The notes under the pieces are model-generated. The model made no database searches. It was given only the letters and a program-made list of their open reading frames with translations, and was not told the origin of the DNA. DNA of 64,000 nt from Desulfobacterales bacterium (lineage in GTDB: Bacteria > Desulfobacterota > Desulfobacteria > Desulfobacterales > Desulfosalsimonadaceae). The stretch's first letter is position 1. Each line of letters starts with the position of its first letter. Positions 25,541 to 35,174 of this stretch are shown here, piece by piece. The translations under genes were made by a program, and so were the position numbers. The DNA lies in contig JAXHNP010000007.1 in the NCBI GenBank assembly GCA_034520365.1, forward strand, positions 1 through 64,000, in the 5' to 3' direction.

Positions 25541-26851
25541 CTACCCGGTTAAATCCGCCACCGCCTGGCGCATGTCATCGAAAAGCGTCTGTATATCCGA
25601 GACCTCAAGACAGGAGAACGCGATCCGGATGTCGTGCTCCCCTAAAGCGATCACCCCGATCCCGTACTGATCCAGCAGATGCTTGCGCAGCTTTTCCGCG
25701 CCCACGGTTTTAAGCCGCACGCACATGAAATACCCGGAGTTAAACGGATAGACGGTCCAGGCATCATCGTATTTGGGATCTTTAAGGACCTGCTTGACTT
25801 TATCTGCCCGGGATTTCATCAGCTCAAACTTATGGGCCTTTTCCTCCGGATACGTGCTGCTTTCCATGGACTTTAAAACAATGGACTGGCTCAAGTGAGA
25901 GGCATTAGAGATATTTCCCCGCACGCAGCCCGCGGTTTTTCTCTCCAGCGCATCATATACAGTGGCCGGATCACCGTCAAAGCTCGCCCCATAGGTCATA
26001 AATCCGACCCGGAGGCCCCAGACGTAATTTTCTTTTGTGGCGCCGTCTAACTTAATGGGCAAAAGCCGGGGGTGGATGCCGCAGAGTCTTACAAAAATCG
26101 ATTCTTTAAGGGCGGACTCCTCATAAAAAAGCCCGAAATAGGCGTCATCGCAAATTACGATCACATTGGTGCCGGCTTCGGCCACCTCCTTTAAAACGCT
26201 TACCATGCGGTCGGCCTCATCCGCCGTGATTGTGTAGCCGGTGGGGTTGTGCGGAAAATTCAAAAGCACGCAGATCTTATCCCGGGTTTCCGCCTGCTTG
26301 CGCACGGTTTCGGCAAAAGCCGCCGTATTATAGCCGCCGGCATCTGTGAAAATGGGGTAATTGACGATGGCCGCTTTTTTGCGGACGCTTAAAATCATGT
26401 TGTAATTGCCCCACATCATATCCGGCAGGATGATCACATCGCCGGGATCCACCCACACGTCGGCGATCACACTGATGGCGTTGGTAATGCCGTTGGCCAC
26501 CACCGGCAGGCTGACAGACTTTCCGGCAAGGGACGGGTTTTTTTCAAAAAGCGCGTCCTTCCAGACTTTCCGCAGTTCCGGGAGCCCGAAGGAGGGGGCA
26601 TAGGTCAGCGCGTTTTCCGGCTCCAGCCCTTCCATCAGGGCCATGACCGAGGGAAGCGCCATGGGGCGCCCGTTTTCCTTGGCAATGCCGATGGTGGCAT
26701 TCAAGCGGTTTGCCTTTTCCTTGGCCTCAGCACTCTGGCTTAAAATGCCCTTGGGAAAAAAAAGCGCTTTTCCAACGTCTGAGAGCATATCGAATAAATG
26801 GGGGTTGGCCTCTTGGATGACAGCATTTAATTGTTCAGCAATCGGATTCAT
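25541..26851 (-). CDS. Class I/II pyridoxal-phosphate aminotransferase
   Basis: 436 residues, fold type I PLP enzyme. Features: LNFPHNPTGYTI (cofactor-proximal Asn), VICDDAYFGLF, the probable Schiff-base lysine in KLDGATKENYVWGLRVGF, and IRIAFSCL with the substrate-carboxylate Arg region. AGAAGGA precedes the ATG. The amino acid substrate is not evident; the longer N-terminus and GATKE motif set it apart from classic aspartate aminotransferases. It may form a transcript with the ClC gene 32 bp downstream. Confidence 0.88.
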   Translation of the reverse strand: MNPIAEQLNAVIQEANPHLFDMLSDVGKALFFPKGILSQSAEAKEKANRLNATIGIAKENGRPMALPSVMALMEGLEPENALTYAPSFGLPELRKVWKDALFEKNPSLAGKSVSLPVVANGITNAISVIADVWVDPGDVIILPDMMWGNYNMILSVRKKAAIVNYPIFTDAGGYNTAAFAETVRKQAETRDKICVLLNFPHNPTGYTITADEADRMVSVLKEVAEAGTNVIVICDDAYFGLFYEESALKESIFVRLCGIHPRLLPIKLDGATKENYVWGLRVGFMTYGASFDGDPATVYDALERKTAGCVRGNISNASHLSQSIVLKSMESSTYPEEKAHKFELMKSRADKVKQVLKDPKYDDAWTVYPFNSGYFMCVRLKTVGAEKLRKHLLDQYGIGVIALGEHDIRIAFSCLEVSDIQTLFDDMRQAVADLTG

Positions 26852-27111
26852 GAAAAATTCCTTCTTCTTTCTGCGATCGAAATTGTAATATCACACCACG
26901 GGGTGAACAACTTATCGTATTCCAGTCGTTTATTTAACCTTGACCATTATAACCAAGGAAATATATCTTTTTTTAACATTAATCGCAAGAATAATCCCGG
27001 GCAGCTCCTTTATGAAAATCGTCCATAAAGGGATTGAAAATCGTCCGCAAACATAATAATGAAAGCTAAACTCCCCTTCAATAAAAGGAAACAGCAGAGG
27101 TACAATAATAA

Positions 27112-27834
27112 ATGTTCGGGTTTATCACATCGACAGGGAGGACGGGCACCGACTTTTTCACGAAACTATTTAATAATCATATTGCCAACGCCTGGAGTCT
27201 TCATGAACCCCGACCCGCCTTCAGACGGCGGAGCCATCAGTTAATCGCCCGCAATCCCACATTATATGAAAAGTATTATTTTAAAATTCCGAGAATATAT
27301 CGTCACGCAAAAAAAAAAGAAGACGTCTATATCGAGACGAACTATCATCTCGCCGCATGCTTTCCTTTAATCCGGAGTGCATTTCCGGACGCCGTCATTA
27401 TACACATCATAAGGGATGGTAGAAAGGTCGTCACTTCCTGGCTTAACAGATATCGCTATATCATTGATCATCACGTCACCCCTTTTCATATACCCGATCA
27501 TCCGGACCAGAAAAACTGGGGCGAGTGGAACCCGCTACAAAAATTGAGCTGGTATTGGAAAACCGTCAATGAATATGCACTGCATAAAAGTCCGGATCTT
27601 TTTTTAAAATTTGAAGATATTTTTTCCGGAAACAACATGGCTGTCTATAACATTCTAAATAAATTCGATAACATTGAATATTCAAAAAAAGATGTCGACA
27701 ACTTCCTCCGGCAAAAAGTCAATAAAACCAAAATAAATTTTTTTCCCGACTATGATCAGTGGCCGTCGTATTGGAAAGAACAATTTTGGCAGATTGCCGG
27801 AGACACGATGGAAAAATTTGGATATACAGATTAA
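27112..27834 (+). CDS. Sulfotransferase family protein
   Basis: 240 residues. PAPS-binding 5' phosphosulfate loop near the N-terminus (TSTGRTGTDFFTKLF) and 3' phosphate-binding segment IIHIIRDGRKVVTSWLNRY. Transfers sulfate from PAPS to an acceptor; the position at the head of the LPS cluster suggests a surface glycan acceptor. AGAGG upstream of the ATG. The gene and the following ligase are visibly more A+T-rich than the GT4 genes after them, as is common for exchanged O-antigen segments. Confidence 0.85.
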   Translation: MFGFITSTGRTGTDFFTKLFNNHIANAWSLHEPRPAFRRRSHQLIARNPTLYEKYYFKIPRIYRHAKKKEDVYIETNYHLAACFPLIRSAFPDAVIIHIIRDGRKVVTSWLNRYRYIIDHHVTPFHIPDHPDQKNWGEWNPLQKLSWYWKTVNEYALHKSPDLFLKFEDIFSGNNMAVYNILNKFDNIEYSKKDVDNFLRQKVNKTKINFFPDYDQWPSYWKEQFWQIAGDTMEKFGYTD

Positions 27835-27868
27835 CTTGGGCGCCGAAAATAAGCCGCTCTTTTAAAGC

Positions 27869-29098
27869 ATGACAAATTACGTTCGAGTCCTTACATACAT
27901 CCTGATATTTATATTGCCGGCAGCGGCCAATCTGTTAGAACACGGCGGCAGTATAATATTTGCGATCCTGGTGTTATTTGGCATCGTTGCCTGGTTAAAC
28001 CGCAAATCCCGGCCGGTTTTTGATCGAAATGAAAAAATTATTATGGCTGCTTTTGCCGGTTATTTTTTCATGTGTTTAATATTTTTTCTGGCAAACGGAT
28101 TACTTAGAGAAGGAATGACCCTGGACTGGGAACTGGACCATGAAAGCCGTTTGCTCGGCTTTATTCCGATTTATTATCTCCTTATCCACTGGACCGGCAT
28201 GAAGAAATGGGTGTTTTGGTACGGTCTTGCTGCCGGAGCCCTCTGCTCGGTTGGTTATGCGCTGATACAGGCCCATATGCTGGCCTCCGGCAATCGGATA
28301 ACCGGCCCCTACAATCCCATCGCGTTTGGCAATCTGACGCTTGTTTGCGCGTTTATGGCATTATCCGGAATCCGCTATTTCTATCGCCGTCATCCCCTGC
28401 TCATTATCATTCCATTATTGGCTGTAATTGGCAGTATTCTTGTGGCGTTCCTATCCGGTACAAGGGGGACACTATTCCTCATTCCCATTTTAACCCTTTT
28501 ATTCCTAATTCAACTGGGCAGCTTCAAATATACCTGGATATACCGCATTATTGCCATATTGCTAATTTTGATACCATCGGTTGCCTATTTTCAATTATCA
28601 AGCGTCTCTGTCGATGACCGGCTTCGCGATAGCCTGCACGATGCCAGACAGTTTTTTTCCGGCGAAAGAGAAAAGCTCCAGGGAGAAGAAGCGTACCGAC
28701 TCCGCGTATGGACTGAAGGCTGGAAGATATATAAAAAGCATCCATTGTTTGGCGCCGGCAAAGACCAATTCATCCCGGAACTCCGCAAAAATACGGGACT
28801 CAAAGCGCCCCATCTGCACAATATGTTCCTTGAGTTCCTTGTCAGTTATGGCATTCTCGGTCCCATCGCATTGATTGCGATCCTTTTTACGCCACTAACC
28901 ATACTAATCCCGACAATCAGGCAGCATTACAATAATCCCCACATGGTTGATACCGCATTTTCAGGACTGAGTCTGATCAGTGCATTCCTGGTTTTTTCCT
29001 TGACCACGTGTATTTTTTACAAAAATATTTTTATTGCTATCTACATTATATTATTGGCGACGCTATTTACAATCATCAAGCACGAAAAGTGCGCATAA
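27869..29098 (+). CDS. O-antigen ligase-like membrane protein
   Basis: 409 residues with about ten hydrophobic segments and a large periplasmic loop carrying RLRVWTEGWKIYKKHPLFG and HLHNMFLEFLVSYG, the Wzy_C/WaaL signature. It attaches undecaprenyl-linked O-antigen to the lipid A core at the periplasmic face. WaaL versus Wzy polymerase cannot be separated by motif alone; the core-LPS neighbours favour WaaL. Its TAA overlaps the next ATG by one base, so translation is coupled. Confidence 0.85.
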   Translation: MTNYVRVLTYILIFILPAAANLLEHGGSIIFAILVLFGIVAWLNRKSRPVFDRNEKIIMAAFAGYFFMCLIFFLANGLLREGMTLDWELDHESRLLGFIPIYYLLIHWTGMKKWVFWYGLAAGALCSVGYALIQAHMLASGNRITGPYNPIAFGNLTLVCAFMALSGIRYFYRRHPLLIIIPLLAVIGSILVAFLSGTRGTLFLIPILTLLFLIQLGSFKYTWIYRIIAILLILIPSVAYFQLSSVSVDDRLRDSLHDARQFFSGEREKLQGEEAYRLRVWTEGWKIYKKHPLFGAGKDQFIPELRKNTGLKAPHLHNMFLEFLVSYGILGPIALIAILFTPLTILIPTIRQHYNNPHMVDTAFSGLSLISAFLVFSLTTCIFYKNIFIAIYIILLATLFTIIKHEKCA

Positions 29099-30243
29099 TG
29101 ATTAAAAAACACTTGAAAACCGGGACCAGCTCATCAGTGAAACCAATGCGCCTGCTCTGCATCGTCAATTGCAATGATCGGGTTGAAACCGAGCTGTTCA
29201 TCGGGCTCTGGCAAAAAGGGGTGGCCATTGACGTCATCTGCAATCCCCATGGCCCGAATTTCAAACGGCTTGAGGCCTCCGGCGTGCCGGTTTTGCCGCG
29301 GGGGTTTACCGGCCGGATCGACCCGGCGGGCATCCGGTTTATCCGGGATCAGCTGTCGGCCAAGCCCTATGACGCCATCTATGCGTTTAACAACAAAACC
29401 CTGTCCAATGCCCTGTTTGCCACACGCCGGATTCCGGTAAAAATCGTCTGCTACCGCGGCACCGTCGGCAACATCAGCTACTTGTCCCCCGGCTGCTGGA
29501 TCACCTTCCTCCATCCCCGGATCGACCGGATCATCTGCGTCTCCGAAGCGGTCAGGCAATACTTTCTTGAAAAAAAATGCCTGTGGTGGGGCTTCCAGCC
29601 CGAACAGCTGATGACTATCCACAAGGGACACAACCCGGAGTGGTATGAACAGCCGCCCCATGACTTAAGTGAATTCGGGATTCCGCCGCATGCCTTTGTG
29701 GTGGGCTGTATCGGCCGGAGCCGGCCGCATAAAGGCCTTAAATACTTGATTGAGGCCGCCCGCTGGCTGCCCAGGGAGGCGCCTATCCACTTTTTATTGG
29801 TGGGCGATCTGGAAGCGGATAAGAAACTGCACCGCCAAATTGCGGCCAGCCCGTTCAAAGACCGAATCCATTTGACCGGATACCGTTGGGATGCCAGGGC
29901 GATTACCGCGGCCTGCCATGTTTACGTGATGCCGGCCACCGCCCGGGAAGGGCTTTCCCGGGCAACGATCGAGGCCATGTCACGGGGCGTGCCGGCCATT
30001 GTGACCAACGCCGGCGGAAATTCCGAAATTGTAGAGGACGGCATAAGCGGGCGGGTGGTCCCGGCCCGGGACGGCCGGGCCATTGGCCGGGCGATTGAGA
30101 TGTTCTACCGGGACCCGGAAAAACGCTCAGCCATGGGGCAAGGCGCAAGGCAACGGATCATCAATGATTTCAACATCCGGCATACCATTGAAAAGACGTA
30201 TCAGATGCTGGATGCGCTGGTGAAAGACACATCAGATCATTAA
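29098..30243 (+). CDS. GT4 glycosyltransferase (LPS)
   Basis: 381 residues from the ATG at 29098, overlapping the ligase stop; an upstream start inside the ligase gene is rejected. GT-B fold with CIGRSRPHKGLKYLIEAA, and the EX7E donor-site stretch ATAREGLSRATIEAMSRG. Cytoplasmic or peripheral membrane, adding a sugar to the core or O-unit. Donor unknown. Followed 13 nt later by another GT4 gene. Confidence 0.88.
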   Translation: MIKKHLKTGTSSSVKPMRLLCIVNCNDRVETELFIGLWQKGVAIDVICNPHGPNFKRLEASGVPVLPRGFTGRIDPAGIRFIRDQLSAKPYDAIYAFNNKTLSNALFATRRIPVKIVCYRGTVGNISYLSPGCWITFLHPRIDRIICVSEAVRQYFLEKKCLWWGFQPEQLMTIHKGHNPEWYEQPPHDLSEFGIPPHAFVVGCIGRSRPHKGLKYLIEAARWLPREAPIHFLLVGDLEADKKLHRQIAASPFKDRIHLTGYRWDARAITAACHVYVMPATAREGLSRATIEAMSRGVPAIVTNAGGNSEIVEDGISGRVVPARDGRAIGRAIEMFYRDPEKRSAMGQGARQRIINDFNIRHTIEKTYQMLDALVKDTSDH

Positions 30244-30256
30244 AGGCGGAGCCATC

Positions 30257-31294
30257 GTGCGGATCACCCATATCAATCTGGCCAGAGGGTTTCGGGGCGG
30301 CGAGCGGCAGACCGCACTCTTGATCCAGTACCTGTCCAAACAATCCATTCCCCAATACCTGGTCTGCCGAACCGACTCGCCGCTCAGACAATATCTGATG
30401 GACACCCCGGGCCTGTCATTTATTCCCGCCAATCACTATGTGCACGGCCATTTCAAGCATCGGCAAGCCGCTGATCTCTGTCATGCCCACGAGGCCAAGG
30501 GCGCCTACTGGGCCTATATCCGGCGTATTTTCAAAAAAACGCCCTATGTGATCACCCGCCGGGTCTTAAACCCCTTGTCCCGGAACCCGTTGACACGATC
30601 GGTATACCGGCAGGCGCATGCGGTGGTGGCGCTTTCATCTGCGGTGAAAGCACAGATTGAGGCCTATGATCCGGTTCTAGATCAAATCAGGATTATTCCG
30701 AGTGCCAAATCGGATCTGCCGTTTGATCCTGGAAATGTCGCTGAATTAAAAAAACAATATCAAGGTAAATTCGTCATTGGCCACATCGGCGCCCTGGTGA
30801 ACAAGGACAAGGGGCAGCGCTATGTGATTGAGGCGGCCCGGGATTTAATGAATAAAATTCCGGAGCTTTATTTTATTTTCCTGGGCGAGGGAAAAGATAA
30901 ACCGATTTTCCAGGCGGCGGCTGAGGGACTTAGCAACATTGAATTTGCCGGTTTTAAGGGCAATGTGGGCGACTACCTGGCCGTAATGAACATACTGATG
31001 CTGCCGTCATTAAAAGAGGGGCTGGGCTCGATCATCCTGGATGCCATGGACTACCGTGTGCCGGTGATTGCCAGCACGGTGGGCGGCATTCCGGATATGA
31101 TAACCCATGGCGAAAACGGATGGCTGGTGCCGCCGGCAAACAGCCGGGCCATTGCCGAGGCCATTGAGATTCTGTATGCAGACATGGAAAAACGCCGCGC
31201 CATGGCGGAGGCCGGGTTTCAAACCGCCCGCCGGTATTCGGCGGATCATATCGGAGCATCCTACCTGAATCTTTACAAGGAAATCACGGGTTGA
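30257..31294 (+). CDS. GT4 glycosyltransferase (LPS)
   Basis: 345 residues, GTG start at 30257 behind AAAGGCGGAG. N-terminal INLARGFRGGERQTALL, Rossmann HIGALVNKDKGQRYVIEAA and the EX7E-like LPSLKEGLGSIILDAMDYR. Adds a sugar to LPS core or O-antigen; specificity unknown. Its 3' end overlaps the convergent heptosyltransferase by 11 bp. Confidence 0.88.
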   Translation: MRITHINLARGFRGGERQTALLIQYLSKQSIPQYLVCRTDSPLRQYLMDTPGLSFIPANHYVHGHFKHRQAADLCHAHEAKGAYWAYIRRIFKKTPYVITRRVLNPLSRNPLTRSVYRQAHAVVALSSAVKAQIEAYDPVLDQIRIIPSAKSDLPFDPGNVAELKKQYQGKFVIGHIGALVNKDKGQRYVIEAARDLMNKIPELYFIFLGEGKDKPIFQAAAEGLSNIEFAGFKGNVGDYLAVMNILMLPSLKEGLGSIILDAMDYRVPVIASTVGGIPDMITHGENGWLVPPANSRAIAEAIEILYADMEKRRAMAEAGFQTARRYSADHIGASYLNLYKEITG

Positions 31295-32303
31295 TGTGTT
31301 GATCCGCCACAATGGATTGGTACACCTGTTCCGGAAAAATCCCGTATAAACAGTTGTAATGCCCATAGGGGCATTTTCTTTTAAAGCACGGCGAGCATTC
31401 AATCCCCAGGCAATGAATGCGGGCTTTGGTGGAAAGCGGCGGCGTATATGACGGACTGCTGGAACCATAGATCACCTGCAGCGGGAGGTTTATCGCCGCC
31501 GCCACGTGCATCAGGCCGGAATCATTGGAAACAACATGGTCAGCGCAGCCCATCAAATCGATGGTATCCTCCAGGCGGGTTTTCCCGCAGAGGTTATGAT
31601 ACCACGGATTTTTGCCGGGATGGATGGCTTTGCCCAGCGACACTTCTTTTCCCGAGCCAAGGGTCCACACCTGGTAGCCGGCATCGATTAGCATCTCCGC
31701 CAGCCGCTGAAAAAACGGTATCGGCCATTGCTTGGCCGGCCCATATTCCGCTCCGGGGCAAAAACACACCACAGGTCGAACGGCGGCCAAGTTGAGATCC
31801 TTTTTCAGTTGCCGCTGATTTTCCCTGTCCACGGTCAATGCCGGATAAAACTCGACTGCCGGGGGCAAAGGGGCGTGTCTCTCCTGGGCTAAAGCCAGCA
31901 GCCGCAAAATCGTCTTATCCAGTTTCGCCCTGTCCAGGCGGCGCCGGTCGTTAAGCAAGCCAAATCGCCACTCCCCTGTGTACCCGGTACGCTTCGGAAT
32001 CCCGGCAAAAAAGGGAACCAAGGCGGATTTCCAAGTGCGCGGCGTGATAATGGCCCAATCATAGCCTTCCGCCTGGAGGGCGCGGCCGACGGCCAGGCGC
32101 TTGAAGAAGCGCAATTGGCCGTGCCCGACCGGCAGGGCAACGGCGTTTCGGATCTCGGCCATCCGGTACAGCAGCGGCAGAGACCACTCCGGCGCGACCA
32201 CATCGATAACGGCGCCGGGCCAATCCGATCGGCATTTTTTAAACAGACTCTGCGCCATGGTCATGTCCCCGACCCAGGACGGCGCAACCACCAATATCTT
32301 CAT
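31284..32303 (-). CDS. waaF: ADP-heptose:LPS heptosyltransferase, WaaF-like
   Basis: GT9 family, 339 residues from the ATG at 32303 (a TTG four codons upstream is possible). MKILVVAPSWVGDMTMAQSL is the WaaF start; later FCPGAEYGPAKQWP and VVSNDSGLMHVAAAINLP form the ADP-heptose site. Adds heptose to the inner core. A Cys-rich segment (CLGIECSPCFKRKCPYG) near the end is usual for this subgroup. Confidence 0.88.
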   Translation of the reverse strand: MKILVVAPSWVGDMTMAQSLFKKCRSDWPGAVIDVVAPEWSLPLLYRMAEIRNAVALPVGHGQLRFFKRLAVGRALQAEGYDWAIITPRTWKSALVPFFAGIPKRTGYTGEWRFGLLNDRRRLDRAKLDKTILRLLALAQERHAPLPPAVEFYPALTVDRENQRQLKKDLNLAAVRPVVCFCPGAEYGPAKQWPIPFFQRLAEMLIDAGYQVWTLGSGKEVSLGKAIHPGKNPWYHNLCGKTRLEDTIDLMGCADHVVSNDSGLMHVAAAINLPLQVIYGSSSPSYTPPLSTKARIHCLGIECSPCFKRKCPYGHYNCLYGIFPEQVYQSIVADQHINP

Positions 32304-32334
32304 GATGTCTTTCAATTAACAGGCGCGGGGCTGT

Positions 32335-32709
32335 TCAATATGAAGTGTACTGTTTTTCTTCCACCAGATCCGAGCCGAATTTCAAGTTGATTTCCCGTTT
32401 TACCGCGGCCCGCTCATCGTTGTTAAAATACACGCTTCGGGCAAGTGCGATGAATTCCCTGTCAAAACTTGCCGCCGCTTCTTTATCGCGGATTGCGTCC
32501 TCGATTTCCCAAAGCCGGGTATTGATTTCGTAAAGCCTTCCGTATTCCGGGCTTTGTACATCGATTCCCGCCGAATGCATTTCTGAATGCAATATTTCGA
32601 ATTCCCTGCGGATGTTTTTGAGCTTTTCCGGATCCGAAATCCGTTCGGATTTAATGGCAAGAATGGTCACCTTGTCGACCAGTTCGCCGATGGAGACATC
32701 GACTTTCAT
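32335..32709 (-). CDS. DUF6165 family protein
   Basis: 124 residues from the ATG at 32709 (GGAAAA site upstream); longer frames reach through non-coding DNA. MKVDVSIGELVDKVTILAIK and NTRLWEIEDAIRDKE are typical of DUF6165, a helical cytoplasmic family found near LPS genes, function unknown. A truncated paralogue lies at 36426-36606. It ends with EEKQYTSY, 20 bp before the waaF start, so the two are probably co-transcribed. Confidence 0.8.
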   Translation of the reverse strand: MKVDVSIGELVDKVTILAIKSERISDPEKLKNIRREFEILHSEMHSAGIDVQSPEYGRLYEINTRLWEIEDAIRDKEAAASFDREFIALARSVYFNNDERAAVKREINLKFGSDLVEEKQYTSY

Positions 32710-33018
32710 CGTCTTTTCCTTTCCGCGCACAGCCGGTACCGGGTTCAACAAAGCCATTGATTTTTTTTTCAAAACCATATAGTTTTGCAAATTTAATTGC
32801 AAGCACAATATCTTTTCAAGCAATCGGCGGCCCATCCCATAGGACCGTCCCAAGGGTTGAAAAAAGCCCATGCCGAAGTTGAATGTGAAGAAAATATGCC
32901 TGCTCACCTTTTTCACCCCCGCGCCCCATGGGTCATGTTCAGGATCAGTAATTCGAGGTCCTCGAGATACTTCCAAATAAACCAAAATATCGCATAAAAA
33001 GGATTTTCTTCTATTATT
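32710..33018. other. Divergent spacer with a 60-bp direct repeat
   Basis: No gene. The segment 32754-32812 (CCATTGATTTTT, then CCATATAGTTTTG) is repeated in the same orientation at 33702-33760, so the two copies flank the kinase-like gene. The minus-strand reading (TTGCAA, 15 bp, TATATG) could be the DUF6165 promoter. Confidence 0.5.
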
Positions 33019-33660
33019 ATGATAAATTCTTCCGAAAAAGACCTTCTTCTCATCCACAAAAAAAGAAAAAAAAATTTGATTACTGAAGTGTATCGCTATG
33101 ACCGGGTCATCGAAAAGCGGTTCCGCAAAACAGCCCTGTTTCCCGACATGCGCCGGGTATGGGCACTCGAGCACAATGCACTTAAAAGACTCGAGGGCTT
33201 GCCTGTGCCTACTTCATATGGGTTCGTCAAAAAAACAGGAGGGGGGGGCACAGAAATTATTTACGCCCGTGAATTTATCGACGGCCAATCCGTAAAACAA
33301 TTTTTCTTTTCGGATATAAAGCCTTTGGCAAAAATCATGGCTCGGATTCACAATCGGGGAGTAATCACCCGGGATCCTACCCCGGAAAACTTCATTAAAA
33401 CACCAGATGGAAAAATCCTTTTCATTGATTTCGGCCGCTCCGTATTACTGAATCCAAAAAATCCCGCTATGGTTTATTATTTAGGCAAAGAACTGGCCCG
33501 AATACACCATCATACTTTTCGAGATGACGACACCCTTTACATGCTTTTTAATAAAACCTATTTTCGCGTTTTGAAAGGCAATGCTGTCCGGCACAGGGCC
33601 ATCCGGCTTTTCAGCAATTTGCATTACAGACGAATGAGCCGAAAAATTCGGAAATTATAA
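33019..33660 (+). CDS. LPS kinase-like (WaaP/Kdo-kinase superfamily) protein
   Basis: 213 residues. Kinase-like core with ARIHNRGVITRDPTPENF (catalytic HRD-like loop with Asp and Asn) and ILFIDFGRS (DFG). Basic C-terminus (RRMSRKIRKL). Such enzymes phosphorylate Kdo or heptose of the LPS core at the cytoplasmic face. Substrate is inferred from context; a paralogue lies at 37714-38406. Local A+T content is higher than in waaA. Confidence 0.75.
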   Translation: MINSSEKDLLLIHKKRKKNLITEVYRYDRVIEKRFRKTALFPDMRRVWALEHNALKRLEGLPVPTSYGFVKKTGGGGTEIIYAREFIDGQSVKQFFFSDIKPLAKIMARIHNRGVITRDPTPENFIKTPDGKILFIDFGRSVLLNPKNPAMVYYLGKELARIHHHTFRDDDTLYMLFNKTYFRVLKGNAVRHRAIRLFSNLHYRRMSRKIRKL

Positions 33661-33845
33661 AACGGGAGGTAAAAAATCTTCCGGAAGCATCCGAAATGAA
33701 TCCATTGATTTTTAATGGCAGACCATATAGTTTTGAACTCTTGATTTCAAGTGCAATTATGATAAAAGCGGCGAATGAAAACTGGATTTGATGCGCTTTT
33801 TAAAATTCTTATCACCTGTAAAATAAACCGCCCAGAAAAGAAACA

Positions 33846-35174
33846 ATGAATCTTTTTTATACCGGATACACAGTACTTGCCAGCTTCGTATTTTTCCTCG
33901 CCCTGCCCTTTGCTCTGATATATGCCAGGATCACCGGCAAATACAGCGACCACCTGGAAGAACGCCTGGGGCGGATTCCCGGGAGATGTCTTGAAAAACT
34001 TCAGGGACATCCGCGGATATGGATTCATGCCGTATCTCTGGGCGAGGTCAGGGTGGCCGATGCTGTAATTGCTGCCCTGAAAAAAAGGATGCCGGAATGC
34101 TCCGTGCTGCTTTCCACCACGACCAAACACGGCAGAGAACTTGCCGAAACCCTTGATCCGGAAAATATACCCGTTGTTTACGCGCCGCTGGATCTCATCT
34201 TTTGTCTCCGCCCGGCCTTGTCAAGGATCCGGCCCCGGGCCGTGATATTTATCGAAACCGAGATCTGGCCGGCATGGGTTTTCGAGGCCCGGCGGGCAGG
34301 GGCTCGCGTAGCAATGCTAAACGGCAGGATTTCCCCCAGATCTTTTCCATCCTATCGCCGCATGCGTCCCCTTTTAAAACAGGTTTTGGCATGTTTTGAC
34401 ATTTTCAGCATGATACAGCCCGCAGACAGGGAACGGATAATTGCCCTGGGCGCACATCCTAAAAAGGCGGTGGCAAGCGGCAATGCCAAATACGAAAAAA
34501 TTGCCGCGGCCCTTGACCCGGATGCAGAAGCAAGAATGCGGCAGATCCTGGATCTGCCGGAAAACGCTCAGGTGCTTGTGGCCGGCAGCACCCGGGAAGG
34601 CGAAGAGGAAATCATCCTTGATGCCTATGAGAAGATATTGAAAATCTTTCCTGAAGCCATCCTTGTCATCGCGCCCAGGCATATTGAAAGAGCCGGGGCC
34701 ATAGCAACCCTTATAAACCGAAAAGGGCATTCCTGCGAGTTTCGGACGCGCATCGGAGACAAGGAAAATCTTCGCAGGGCAAAAATCGTGATTGTCGACA
34801 CCTTTGGAGAACTGTTTGACACCTACAGCACCGCCACGGTGGTTTTCTGCGGTGCAAGCCTTGTGCCGCTCGGGGGGCAGAACCCCTTCGAGCCAGCAGC
34901 CTGGGGAAAGCCCGTGCTTTACGGTCCTTCAATGGAAGATTTCACAGATGCAGTGGAAATGCTTGAGGCAGAAGGCGGCGGGGCAGCTGTGTCCGATTCA
35001 GAGGCGATGGCAGCAACGATAACACAACTGTTAAAAGATCCGAAACAACTGCAGTCCATGGGGGAGAATGCCAGAAAAGCCGTTTTCAAACACCGGGGCG
35101 CTGCTGATATCCATGCATCATATATTGAAAAATTATTAACAGGCAAACAGGGGGAAGTCGAAAATGCAGATTGA
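33846..35174 (+). CDS. waaA: 3-deoxy-D-manno-octulosonic acid transferase
   Basis: GT30 family, 442 residues. N-terminal membrane helix (TVLASFVFFLALPFALIYA), then IWIHAVSLGEVRVADAVI with the acidic catalytic residue, FIETEIWPAWV, and the C-terminal ADVVF/VPLGGQNPFEPAAWGKP signature. Adds Kdo from CMP-Kdo to lipid A precursor at the inner membrane. It overlaps the next gene by 11 bp. Confidence 0.95.
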   Translation: MNLFYTGYTVLASFVFFLALPFALIYARITGKYSDHLEERLGRIPGRCLEKLQGHPRIWIHAVSLGEVRVADAVIAALKKRMPECSVLLSTTTKHGRELAETLDPENIPVVYAPLDLIFCLRPALSRIRPRAVIFIETEIWPAWVFEARRAGARVAMLNGRISPRSFPSYRRMRPLLKQVLACFDIFSMIQPADRERIIALGAHPKKAVASGNAKYEKIAAALDPDAEARMRQILDLPENAQVLVAGSTREGEEEIILDAYEKILKIFPEAILVIAPRHIERAGAIATLINRKGHSCEFRTRIGDKENLRRAKIVIVDTFGELFDTYSTATVVFCGASLVPLGGQNPFEPAAWGKPVLYGPSMEDFTDAVEMLEAEGGGAAVSDSEAMAATITQLLKDPKQLQSMGENARKAVFKHRGAADIHASYIEKLLTGKQGEVENAD